Positions 11,301 to 18,926 of a DNA stretch of 64,000 nt are shown here, in pieces (the stretch's first letter is position 1; each line of letters starts with the position of its first letter). The notes beneath the pieces were generated by a model. That model saw only the letters and a list, made by a program, of their open reading frames with translations, was not told where the DNA came from and searched no databases. This DNA is from Azolla caroliniana (Eukaryota; Polypodiophyta): positions 2,542,001 through 2,606,000 of the forward strand of contig JBHGNT010000022.1 in the NCBI GenBank assembly GCA_043228905.1. Reading direction: 5' to 3'. Made by a program: the position numbers and the translations under genes.

Positions 11301-12609
11301 TTTTTACCCGTTGGGAAATGGCCATTTCCCGTTCCAGCGCTTCCTGTGCTTGCCGTAATTCCCGAATCGAATCTTTGTCTGGTTCGGCTTCGGTTTCGTC
11401 CCGCTGCGGCAAGTATGGCGCTACGGCTTCAGCTACGTCAATCTCGAAGAGTGGTACGATCTTCGGGTGTTCCTCCAAGTACTGGGCTTCTTCGTCGTCT
11501 GCCAACCCTTCAAGCATGTTCACGCATTCCGCATACAGCGGTGTGCATTCCTTACCGTTGCTCGTCCGTGGTTGTGTCGGTACCCGGACCTTGGCTTTTC
11601 CGGCCGGAAGGTAATCATATTTTTCCGCCAATTTTGCTTGATGTGTGCTGTTTTCAACCATGGTCTGCCCAGCAACAGTGGGTACGCGCCTTGCGCCTGT
11701 AGCTGCAGCACTACAGCCGAGATGTGAAATGTGTGACCTCCTATGGTGACCTCCAATTTCCGTATTAAGCCCGTCGGCCGTACAGAGCTCGTATCCGCCA
11801 TCCGTAGCCAGAACGGACATGGCTCCCATTCGTGTCGCTGGTCCTTCCAACGTGACCCCGAATTCCGCTATCTTCGAGCGTTCTTCTTCCTCCGGTGTCA
11901 TTCGCTGGGACGTGTGATTTGCTTCCCATGTCTGCTCGAAGGCATGAACATGCGCTTCCGCGTCCGGATCATCGCGATACTTTGAGTATTGGAACGGCAT
12001 GTCGTCGTCCAGTATTAGGCCGCGGTTTAGTGGCGTTTGTTGATATCTTTCCGGTTTTCTCTCCGGTTCCACATCCGGTTGTTTTTCCGGTTCTTTCACC
12101 GGCTCGTCTTCCGGTACCTTCGCCGGCTCTTTCGTTGGTGTCGGTGGCTTTGCTTCTTCCCCTTCCGGTGTTGGTGGGTTGACGGCTTCCGTTTGCGGTT
12201 CCGGATAGCCCTGGTCGAGCGGTTCCGGTTCTGGAGTCGGCACAGTATCTGACCCGTCGTCCTCCGGGCCGCCGGGGGTATCGTTGCTGCTCCGGTAGTT
12301 CGTGTGCACGCTGTATCCCCCTTCGGAATCCGATTCGTAGGCTGAAAAGGCTTCTGCCTCATTTTCTCCGCTTGCCAGCGCCTCGAGGAGGCGTTCGGTG
12401 TCCCGGAGACTACTTAGACTGCTTCCGTCGTCCTGGTCACGAGTTTGCTGTAACCGAAGAGATTCCTCCGCGACTCTCCGGATCTCCTTGGAGAACGAAC
12501 GATCCGAGCGAATTTCGTGCGCTGCTTGCTGGAAAGTCTCACGCCGTCTTTGCCGTTCGGCGAGGCGTCGAGCTCGGTCTGTAACCAGGTCGTGCGTTGG
12601 TCTCGTCAT
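8329..12609 (-). CDS. Gag-Pol fusion of element A (reverse transcriptase, RNase H, integrase; gag/protease deleted)
   Basis: An uninterrupted 1426-codon frame from ATG 12609. Residues 1-260 are the gag N-terminus, through RSKIAEFGVTLEGP. The junction near nt 11829 then skips the capsid, zinc knuckles and protease active site present in element B. Residues about 261-335 are the protease region read in the wrong frame, and a 1-nt deletion near 11600 returns the sequence to the pol frame. The rest looks intact: reverse transcriptase with VCVDYRKLN and FLDDFAVYS (Asp661/Asp662), RNase H with HVFVDASD, integrase zinc finger (HCGVAGGHY...CDLCQQ) and DDE residues in DFVGPF, SDQGGHF and QANGLAES. It probably yields no functional protease or particle. 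Confidence 0.9.
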   Translation of the reverse strand: MTRPTHDLVTDRARRLAERQRRRETFQQAAHEIRSDRSFSKEIRRVAEESLRLQQTRDQDDGSSLSSLRDTERLLEALASGENEAEAFSAYESDSEGGYSVHTNYRSSNDTPGGPEDDGSDTVPTPEPEPLDQGYPEPQTEAVNPPTPEGEEAKPPTPTKEPAKVPEDEPVKEPEKQPDVEPERKPERYQQTPLNRGLILDDDMPFQYSKYRDDPDAEAHVHAFEQTWEANHTSQRMTPEEEERSKIAEFGVTLEGPATRMGAMSVLATDGGYELCTADGLNTEIGGHHRRSHISHLGCSAAATGARRVPTVAGQTMVENSTHQAKLAEKYDYLPAGKAKVRVPTQPRTSNGKECTPLYAECVNMLEGLADDEEAQYLEEHPKIVPLFEIDVAEAVAPYLPQRDETEAEPDKDSIRELRQAQEALEREMAISQRVKTSQLDEVNLGSKDESKLVHIAKEMKPEDKAAMIKLLTEFRDVFAWSYEDMRGLDPQLYQHQIHLGKDAKPVAQRRYRMNPNYAAKVKEEIDKLLRVGFIRPVKKATWLSPIVVVPKKNGKIRVCVDYRKLNAATITDAFPLPFTDGVLDAVAGHEVYSFLDGFIGYNQIRMHPDDQEKTTFVTEWGVFVAEVMMFGLKTAPATFQRIIMEIFVEYIPAFMQVFLDDFAVYSRGKDHLQHLRLCLEKCRLYRLSLNPAKCIFGVSSGILLGHIVSKEGIAVDPDKVNAILGAPAPKTAKALSRFLGQIRWHSRMLRHLADLATPLHTAVHRTPFQWTDTEDKAYNALKVLLSQAPVVQPPDWSKEFHVFVDASDIAIGSALMQLTEPKWYRPVYYTSRKLSQAEKNYSTTEREALGMIYSVTKFRHYLLGRKFSFHVDHSALLYLVSKASLTGKLARWTLLLQEFEFEIFHRPGIQHAVADYLSRLESGESGDGVSDEFPDAELFRITPETAADDTVASEDRWLTNMHQFLSTGLPPEEMNRDERKRLAVQSRNFCLLRDTLYHKGADGIWRRAVRSDEKQVILREAHCGVAGGHYAGEATARKVWQSGLWWPTTLKDAVKYAKECDLCQQMGQPTEQARMPHQPVLPLEPFQKWGLDFVGPFKPPAMRTGNRYIIVATDYCTKWVEAKALRDNTASSTTKFLYENIWCRYGCPIELISDQGGHFLGQVVESLTTFYAVVHKRSTPYYPQANGLAESTNKTLQNILRKIVNENRTDWDTKLHSALWAYRTAYKTSIRTTPFRLAFGLEAVMPVEFQVPSLRIQLRERLNEKESEEMRLAALCELEEQRLANILHMELEQRRRKAFVDRHRKGNEKMFEIGKPVLVFQTRMGKMPGKLRFRWTGPYWLTREYNGSYQLGTLAGEVLGKWVNGFRLKPYKGPMPNNPFMHPTGTIPGTVRMEEKDDGEPVAEAKEDTATRKENGKGPKGPTDG

Positions 12610-12642
12610 CCATTAAGCCGTCGTTCGCTGCGAGAAAGCAGG

Positions 12643-12658
12643 AATCGTGGTCGCCAAA
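12643..12658 (-). other. Primer-binding site of element A (tRNA-Arg-like)
   Basis: On the minus strand it reads TGGCGACCACGATTCC, four bases inside the 5' LTR. Its complement ends CGTGGTCGCCA, as I recall for tRNA-Arg species. Tat-lineage elements commonly use tRNA-Arg. The tRNA identity should be checked against a tRNA set. Confidence 0.7.
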
Positions 12659-12662
12659 ACTG

Positions 12663-13081
12663 TGTTATTCTCTGACCGGACAAGGCCTAACACAAGGTGT
12701 CACGGAGACACTTCACCAAAGGGTGATTACGGCATAGGATTATGACTCAACGATTACACCGACTTACGTAGGTTACACGATTAGATCGCTTTTGTTAATT
12801 ACACGCGTAAGATATAACAGTAAGTACAGAACGGACATCAACACAGAAGTATAAACACCATATGCTCTATTAATTATCCGCTGCGATTACAATGGGGTCC
12901 GGGCCTTTAAATAGGTTTCCGGCCCGTAGTACAAAACGGTGCCTATCGCACCTATTCGGGATCCGTCCGGATCTGGAACGGCATACCGTTTCCAGTCCGT
13001 CCGTCCACACTATGCTCATTTACAACCATACTTAATTAACTCCTTCACTCCGTATTTTGGACTCCTTGCCGGCCGGTAACA
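12663..13081 (-). repeat. 5' LTR of element A
   Basis: 419 bp, plus-strand ends TGTTATTCTCTG and GGCCGGTAACA, followed by TSD ccgat (13082-13086). Its terminal TGTTACCGGCCGGCAA (minus strand) matches the start of the element B LTR, so A and B are related families. Confidence 0.93.
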
Positions 13082-14037
13082 CCGATAGCCGAAGTCCCCA
13101 TCATTCCATAACCTAGAAATATACACTTAAGTGCATGATGTGCCAGCTTGGTCGTTTTATCCTGGGGAATGAAATCATAGGCTTCACATTCGAATATACG
13201 GAGCATGTCATAGGTTGGCTATTTGTCAAACCATAGTGCTTGTGACACTTCGAACCACACTACTCTCAACGGTAATAGATTTACCAAGTAGACAACCATT
13301 GCAATGCCTCGGCCTAGAATTCCAACTTGAGTTCGGAATGTTGGAGCATTGTCATCACTCTCTCCTAGATTGTCCTATTCATTTATTCCACCACGTCATT
13401 ATGCATGGGAGTATATGGAATGGTTTTTTATGTTGAGTTCCTTTGTGGCACAGTTACTGTTTGATAGCACAAGAGGTGTACTCACCTCCATTGTGAGACT
13501 AGAGTGTCTTCACTCGGTGTCCTAATTAGTTCTCCTCTTCGGCTAACCATCGAGAGAAGACCTCAAACGCTTTGTCTTTCGACCTAATTGAGTAGATCCA
13601 AACATTTCATGTAAAATCATCTATGAACATGATGAAGTACCGGGAGCCTCCTAGTGATCTTTCAGGCATCCGCCCACATATATCAGTGTGGACCAATTCT
13701 AGGGATTTCCGTACCATTTCGTAATGGAAAAATTGTACGCTTCATGTTTGTTTCCTGGATTGACAATGCTTGCAAAAGTCCATCTTCGTCTGGACTTTAG
13801 AGATTGTAGCCAATTATCATTAGTCTGTCTAGTCCAACTTGGGACATATGGTCAAGTCGGCCATGCCATAAGTTTGATTCTGACAAGTTGACTATGTTCA
13901 TAAACCCCCCTAGACTAATCGCATTAGTGGGAACAAGTTTTTGTACTTGCATCCACAACCGATTTTTATATTTCCTTGGTTGATTGACCATGACCACTCA
14001 CTTCGAGTTGTCTGATATCGAGATTCGGCTAGCATGC
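13082..14037 (-). pseudogene. Copia element C, integrase region (middle piece)
   Basis: On the minus strand the order is pre-integrase domain (LWHGRLDHMSQVGLDRL, 13797-13997), the start of the integrase core (LVHTDICG...SLGGSRYF...FIDDF near 13600-13700) and the post-integrase KCIFLGYG near 13100. The codons at the 14037 end (MLAESRYQTT) continue SLVSIG at 34152-34190, so element B interrupts this gene. Element A interrupts the other end. Numerous stops and frameshifts; non-functional. Confidence 0.83.
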
Positions 14038-14291
14038 TGTTACTGGCCGGCAAAGGAGTCCAGAGTGGGAAACGGAGAGCTAATTAAGTAGTAGGAATGT
14101 GGTTGTAATTAAGCTATGAGTGTGGACGGACGGACCGGAATCGGTATGCCGTTCCGGATCCAGACCGATCCCGAACAGGTGCGGATGGCACCGTTTTGTA
14201 ATACAGACCGGAAACCTATTTAAAGGCCCGGATAAAGCGTTGTTATATCTCTGTCAATTGCCGTTCTGTCTTAATTGTATATCTTACGCGT
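14038..14291 (+). repeat. 5' LTR of element B, left part
   Basis: Starts TGTTACTGGCCGGCAAAGG and matches 33722-34012 except for a deletion of about 35 bp after GGCCCGGATA. Interrupted at ...CTTACGCGT by the insertions that duplicate gcgt (14288-14291, 15209-15212, 18729-18732). Confidence 0.9.
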
Positions 14292-15208
14292 TGTCGGGGT
14301 AGTTGTGGTTCGTGCGGCGAAGTCGCGGGGACTAAGGTCAAGGGGGAGTTGAAGGAACTTTTATAAGGCTTGCGCACAAATGTTAGGAAGATGAAGGATA
14401 AAAAGAATAAGAGTTTAAAGTAATGTGTGTGAGAGAGAGACAAGTATAGATAAAGGATAGAGACAATGTATGATTCAAGAAAGAAGATTGAGACAAAGTA
14501 TGATTCTAGAAAGAAGATTGAGACAAAGTATGATTCAAAGAACAAGAGTATATGATATAAACATGATGTATATTAACAATATAATATTTTACCAACTTTA
14601 CAATCCTCAATCGCAAACTGAACACATTCTCTATCGACCCTTGATTTGAACCCACGACCTCAACTTCGAAACGAGAGGTTCTCCACCCAATGAGTTAGTC
14701 TTCTTTAGTTGGTTGTATTATTTTCTCACTTTCTCTTGATTCCTTGATTACTTTGTTTTCCCTTTCCTCTCTTTTTATAAGTATTTCCATGCATATGGTA
14801 ATGTCATGCATGTAATGCATGAGTTACATCTGATGCATGATCGCCATTTGGCGCACATGCATTGCATGTGATGCATGATAGCCATCATGCTCATTTGAGC
14901 TCCCATGTATTGTGATAAGTATAATGATGGATATAACCCTAAAACAAATAACCTAGCTTAGTGGTGTATGCTTTGTGCTTGATATACAAGGTTGAGGGTT
15001 CAAGTCCCTCAATTTTACTTAATACAATATATAGCTTCATTCTTATATCATGAAGCACATTTATTACACACTTTTAAAAATAAATAGCCTAGCCTAGTGG
15101 TATGTACATTGTACATCGTATATAAGGATGTGGGTTCAAGTCTCTCAAATATTATTAAATACAACATTTAAGCTCATTTTTATATCGTGAAGCACATTCT
15201 TCACGACA
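14292..15208 (+). repeat. Solo LTR (TGTCG...CGACA) inside the LTR of element B
   Basis: 917 bp, from TGTCGGGGTAG to TTCACGACA, flanked by gcgt on both sides (14288-14291 and 15209-15212). No open frame of note. It carries purine-rich GAGACAAAGTATGATTC repeats (near 14460-14540), a CATGCATG-rich region, and three tRNA-like modules (14639-14700 minus; 14951-15010 and 15087-15146 plus). It is related to the fragment at 1428-1960. Internal sequences are absent, so it is most simply a solo LTR left by recombination, though a very short non-autonomous element is possible. Confidence 0.72.
14951..15010 (+). repeat. tRNA-like (Pol III A/B-box) module in the solo LTR
   Basis: CTAGCTTAGTGGTGTATG (A-box-like) and GGTTCAAGTCCC (B-box) with about 30 bases between. 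A second module lies at 15087-15146 (CTAGCCTAGTGGTATG ... GGTTCAAGTCTC), and others at 1855-1912 and 14639-14700 (minus). Not a functional tRNA gene: the stems do not close. Confidence 0.6.
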
Positions 15209-15212
15209 GCGT

Positions 15213-15938
15213 TGTCGTAGTGTATTTTGTACACTACGCGAAAAACGTATATAGTATTAGATTCAATAAAAAATGAAGAAATAGAAGAAAATAGCAAAAT
15301 AAATGGAACATGCATAGGGCAAGATTCGAACCTTGCACCTCCATGTTAATAATGTAATGTCTTACCATTACAGCATTTCATTAGTGTTTAAGCATAGATG
15401 TCCCACATAGAAAGGTAAATTCACGCTAGGATAAACATTAGAAAAACGCATAACAAAAGAAAAAGCTACACATACACATCTAGCGTGCATGATAAAAAAC
15501 GCACAAGTTAGAAAAAAGCATGATCACTTTAGATAAAGCATATAGTCTATCTATAGGAAAAGCATGGGGTCTATAGTTAGAGAAAAAGCATGGATTACTA
15601 AGACTTCCTCATCACTACATAAGGATGGGGAGCACAATGTAATTGTGTGTGAAAAATATTTGGAAACTGGATATGTTTCTAAAAAACACCAATTAATAAA
15701 CTATACTCGTGGGATTCACGAGAATTCTATATCATTCTCTTTCAACCGAAGTTTATATTCTTATATTCATATTGATTAATCTAATACAATACACTCGTGG
15801 GATTCACGAGTTTGCTATAACTCTTTCTTACAACATATTTATATTCTTATTACCCTTAAAACTCTCCTCTTCCTAGTCCAAAACCCCAGTGGTTCCCACC
15901 CGACTCACGCAAACGATCCGGAGCCGAAAGGCACGACA
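15213..15938 (+). repeat. 5' LTR of the gag-only element
   Basis: 726 bp, TGTCGTAGTG to GCACGACA. Contains an antisense tRNA-like module (15312-15376, B-box complement GATTCGAACC) and two CTCGTGGGATTCACGAG perfect hairpins (near 15705-15721 and 15793-15809). Confidence 0.92.
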
Positions 15939-15942
15939 AAGT

Positions 15943-15958
15943 TGGTGAACCCGACGTG
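15943..15958 (+). other. Primer-binding site of the gag-only element
   Basis: TGGTGAACCCGACGTG, four bases after the LTR. Its complement ends TTCACCA as a tRNA 3' end would. I cannot name the tRNA with confidence. Confidence 0.6.
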
Positions 15959-15976
15959 AAGACGGGTGGCAAGGAG

Positions 15977-17998
15977 ATGGAGAATCAACAAGAGGCGATG
16001 AACATGATGATGATAATGTTTGAGCGGATGCAACAAGAACAACGTGCGATGTCGGAGATCACGGGGGCAGTAAAGCGGCTCGTGCGACGAAACGGGGAAT
16101 TCAACGGTAAGGGTGTGTCACGCTACCTACGTGAATATAAGGCGGAGATGATGCAATATCGGATACCGGAAGGATTGCAAGTGATATCCTTTAGTCGGGT
16201 GGCCTCGGACGAACTACAAGAGAGAATCCACAAGATACAACAACAAAACTCGACATGGGAGTCCTTTGAAGAAGCTTTACGGGAGGCATATGACTATGAG
16301 AGATGGACGGGACGAGATCGACGAGAATTCGACGAATGGGTGGCGTCGGAGAAGACTCACCGAAGTGCAACGCAAGCGTTCCTAGAGTTCGAGCATCGTT
16401 TTGCTCGACTCTCGGAGCGGGAACGAAGATTGGTGGGAGGAGATAAAGTCTTAATGTTCGTAAGATCGATCGATCGGAAAGAAAGGATGGACATTGGGAT
16501 CGAACTCGAAGATGATGACGGTGCGAACGGCCTTACCGAGGATTGGGCCAAAGTCGAAAGGGTATGCCGAAGACATGATGAAAGGAAGCTGAGAATCTCG
16601 TCAACAACGACATGGCCCATGAAGGATGGTCGATTGAGGAAAAACGATGAAGCCAATATGAAGGCCGAAATACAACATGATGGTACCACGGGAGAAAGAG
16701 TGGAACAAGACACCCACTCGTCTTGTGAAAGAACGATGGCGAAGGATAAGGCCGATAATTCAAGTGTAGAAGGAAATTTCGGGATACAAGTGCCCGAGAC
16801 ATCGGGTCAAAAAGGGGTAAGCATAATAGATGTTTGCATAATTGATGCAGATAAAGAGTGTGAAGCGGATGTGATTAAGGAGGTAGCCACAAAAGACGAA
16901 ATCGAATCGGAGGTGGCTATGGACGAATCAATGGCGGATTGCCATATCGAGACTTCCCCACCACTGATTCTAGAGACTCCGGCGGTTGCGATCGAAAGGC
17001 AACGTGAGACCGAAGAGACGGAAGGTGGCGGAGAGAAAACGAATGTCGAAGCCGACGAATACGATGAAGAGATAGCCGAGAAGAATGCTAAGGGTGAAAC
17101 TACGAAAGAAGGTAATACCAAGGATTCATGCCAACAATATCTAGAGACTTCGGTGGTTGTGTCCGAGAACCAACGTGAGACCGGAGAGACGGGAGATGGC
17201 GGCGAGGAAGGTAAAGTCGGAAGTCGGTTCGGATGGAAAATGATCCATCCGAAATTCCAATCTAAAAGAAAGTGCGACAATGCGGAGGTCGGGTCTACGA
17301 CGGGAGAAGCGCGTAATACAGAGCACGCTCTACGGCGAATAAAGAAACGCGTGTTATGGCGAATAAAGAAGCACGCGCTACGGCGAGAAAAGAAGCATGC
17401 ATTACAACCACACGAGGACCGAACAACGAGCACATATCGGAGGACCTACGTAGCGAACAACGGAAAGAAGTGCCGAAAGTCGAACCGGACAAGGCAGGTG
17501 AAAACGAAGAAAAGAAAGCAAATCCGGACGAAAAGAAAAGAAAAGAAACCGACCCAAAAGAGCACTGAATCGGTAAAAACCGATCAACCGAGTCCGGATC
17601 GACCGAATACAAATCGGAAAGGAAGCCGAACTAAACGAAAGACGATCCGACGAGACCGAATCGGAAGTAAGCTAATCCGACTAAACCGAAAATCCGAAAA
17701 GAAGTCGAGATTGATGAAGAAAAGAAAGAGGGCAAGAAAAGATACTACCGCGGATGACAAGGACCAAGCGGGCCATGCAAAAAGCGAACGAAGACTATGG
17801 TGGATCGGATGTCGACAATGGTTCGGGTGGAAAGAATGGATGTGCTCCAAATGGAGAGACAAAGTCAACATAACAAGAGAAGTCGAGGGTACTACGAGCC
17901 GGCAACGAAACCAATCGGGTAGAGACCAGACGGAGGAGACTAACAAACACCAACAACTTCGGCACATACCGGAGGATGTGCGGGTTTGGAGGGGGTGA
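15977..17998 (+). CDS. Gag-like protein of the gag-only element
   Basis: A 673-codon frame, open also a few codons upstream, with the first ATG at 15977. Residues about 15-215 resemble a retrotransposon gag/capsid core: GEFNGKGVSRYLREYKAEM, EEALREAYDYERW, FDEWVASEKTHRS, FLEFEHRFARLSERE and a GGDKVLMFVRSIDR motif. The middle third is acidic and holds a degenerate repeat (LETPAVAIERQRETEETE and LETSVVVSENQRETGETG). The C-terminal third is very basic, with tandem ALRRIKK-like units, and could bind nucleic acid. No CCHC zinc knuckle is visible. An alternative frame at 17356-17568 is also open, so an ancestral frameshift in the basic part cannot be excluded. Likely forms or joins retrotransposon particles (inference). 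Confidence 0.82.
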   Translation: MENQQEAMNMMMIMFERMQQEQRAMSEITGAVKRLVRRNGEFNGKGVSRYLREYKAEMMQYRIPEGLQVISFSRVASDELQERIHKIQQQNSTWESFEEALREAYDYERWTGRDRREFDEWVASEKTHRSATQAFLEFEHRFARLSERERRLVGGDKVLMFVRSIDRKERMDIGIELEDDDGANGLTEDWAKVERVCRRHDERKLRISSTTTWPMKDGRLRKNDEANMKAEIQHDGTTGERVEQDTHSSCERTMAKDKADNSSVEGNFGIQVPETSGQKGVSIIDVCIIDADKECEADVIKEVATKDEIESEVAMDESMADCHIETSPPLILETPAVAIERQRETEETEGGGEKTNVEADEYDEEIAEKNAKGETTKEGNTKDSCQQYLETSVVVSENQRETGETGDGGEEGKVGSRFGWKMIHPKFQSKRKCDNAEVGSTTGEARNTEHALRRIKKRVLWRIKKHALRREKKHALQPHEDRTTSTYRRTYVANNGKKCRKSNRTRQVKTKKRKQIRTKRKEKKPTQKSTESVKTDQPSPDRPNTNRKGSRTKRKTIRRDRIGSKLIRLNRKSEKKSRLMKKRKRARKDTTADDKDQAGHAKSERRLWWIGCRQWFGWKEWMCSKWRDKVNITREVEGTTSRQRNQSGRDQTEETNKHQQLRHIPEDVRVWRG

Positions 17999-17999
17999 G

Positions 18000-18728
18000 T
18001 GTCGTAGTGTATTTTGTACACTACGTGAAAAACGTATATAGTATTAGATTCAATAAAAAATGAAGAAATAGAAGAAAATAGCAAAATAAATGGAACATGC
18101 ATAGGGCAAGATTCGAACCTTGCACCTCCATGTTAATAATGTAATGTCTTACCATTACACTAGCATTTCATTAGTGTTAAAGCATAGATGTCCCACATAG
18201 AAAGGTAAATTCACGCTAGGATAAACATTAGAAAAACGCATAACAAAAGAAAAAGCTACACATACACATCTAGCGTGCATGATAAAAAACGCACAAGTTA
18301 GAAAAAAGCATGATCACTTTAGATAAAGCATATAGTCTATCTATAGGAAAAGCATGGGGTCTATAGTTAGAGAAAAAGCATGGATTACTAAGACTTCCTC
18401 ATCACTACATAAGGATGGGGAGCACAATGTAATTGTGTGTGAAAAATATTTGGAAACTGGATATGTTTCTAAAAAACACCAATTAATAAACTATACTCGT
18501 GGGATTCACGAGAATTCTATATCATTCTCTTTCAACCGAAGTTTATATTCTTATATTCATATTGATTAATCTAATACAATACACTCGTGGGATTCACGAG
18601 TTTGCTATAACTCTTTCTTACAACATATTTATATTCTTATTACCCTTAAAACTCTCCTCTTCCTAGTCCAAAACCCCAGTGGTTCCCACCCGACTCACGC
18701 AAACGATCCGGAGCCGAAAGGCACGACA
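18000..18728 (+). repeat. 3' LTR of the gag-only element
   Basis: 729 bp, TGTCGTAGTG to GCACGACA, directly after the polypurine tract and followed by gcgt. Near-identical to 15213-15938. Confidence 0.92.
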
Positions 18729-18732
18729 GCGT

Positions 18733-18873
18733 GTTATGAAGACGATCCTAATAAGTAACTTAACTAAGTCGGATTAAGCGTTGAAGTCTAATCCGGTTGC
18801 CGTAACACCCTTTGGTGAAGTGTCTCACGTAGACACCCTGTTTTAGGCCATTGTCCGGCCCGAAGAGTTAACA
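18733..18873 (+). repeat. 5' LTR of element B, right part
   Basis: Resumes GTTATGAAGACG exactly where the uninterrupted copy at 34013 continues after CTTACGCGT, and ends ...GAAGAGTTAACA. Confidence 0.92.
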
Positions 18874-18880
18874 CAGTTTT

Positions 18881-18896
18881 TGGCGACCACGATTCC
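18881..18896 (+). other. Primer-binding site of element B (tRNA-Arg-like)
   Basis: TGGCGACCACGATTCC, identical to the site in element A, seven bases after the LTR. Confidence 0.75.
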
Positions 18897-18926
18897 TGTT
18901 TTTGCAGTGAACGACGGCACGGATGG

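Larger units (their letters stand above)
4809..13081 (-). mobile_element. Tat-like LTR retrotransposon A, full length, minus strand
   Basis: The element is 8273 bp with two 419-bp LTRs, a perfect 5-bp TSD (ccgat), a primer-binding site inside the right LTR, one long gag-pol frame (12609-8329) and a downstream sense accessory gene ORF3 (7961-5280). The LTRs differ at one visible base (atactcta against atgctcta), so insertion is recent. It is nevertheless defective: about 1.6 kb of gag and protease is deleted relative to element B, and ORF3 has one stop. It could have been mobilised in trans by an intact relative. Confidence 0.92.
15213..18728 (+). mobile_element. Non-autonomous gag-only LTR retrotransposon (TR-GAG type)
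   Basis: 3516 bp with LTRs 15213-15938 and 18000-18728, both running TGTCGTAG to GGCACGACA, a TSD gcgt (15209-15212 and 18729-18732), a primer-binding site, a single gag-like ORF and a polypurine tract (GGAGGGGGTGAG, 17988-17999). There is no protease, reverse transcriptase or integrase, so it must borrow them from another element. The LTRs differ by a 3-bp indel and about two bases, so insertion is recent. This organisation fits the plant TR-GAG class. It landed at the same gcgt that the solo LTR to its left had already duplicated. Confidence 0.9.

Noticed and set aside
16807-17433. 208-codon minus-strand open frame inside the gag-only element
   Set aside because: It mirrors the plus-strand gag frame, is Ser/Phe/Arg-biased as expected of a shadow frame, and shows no domain.
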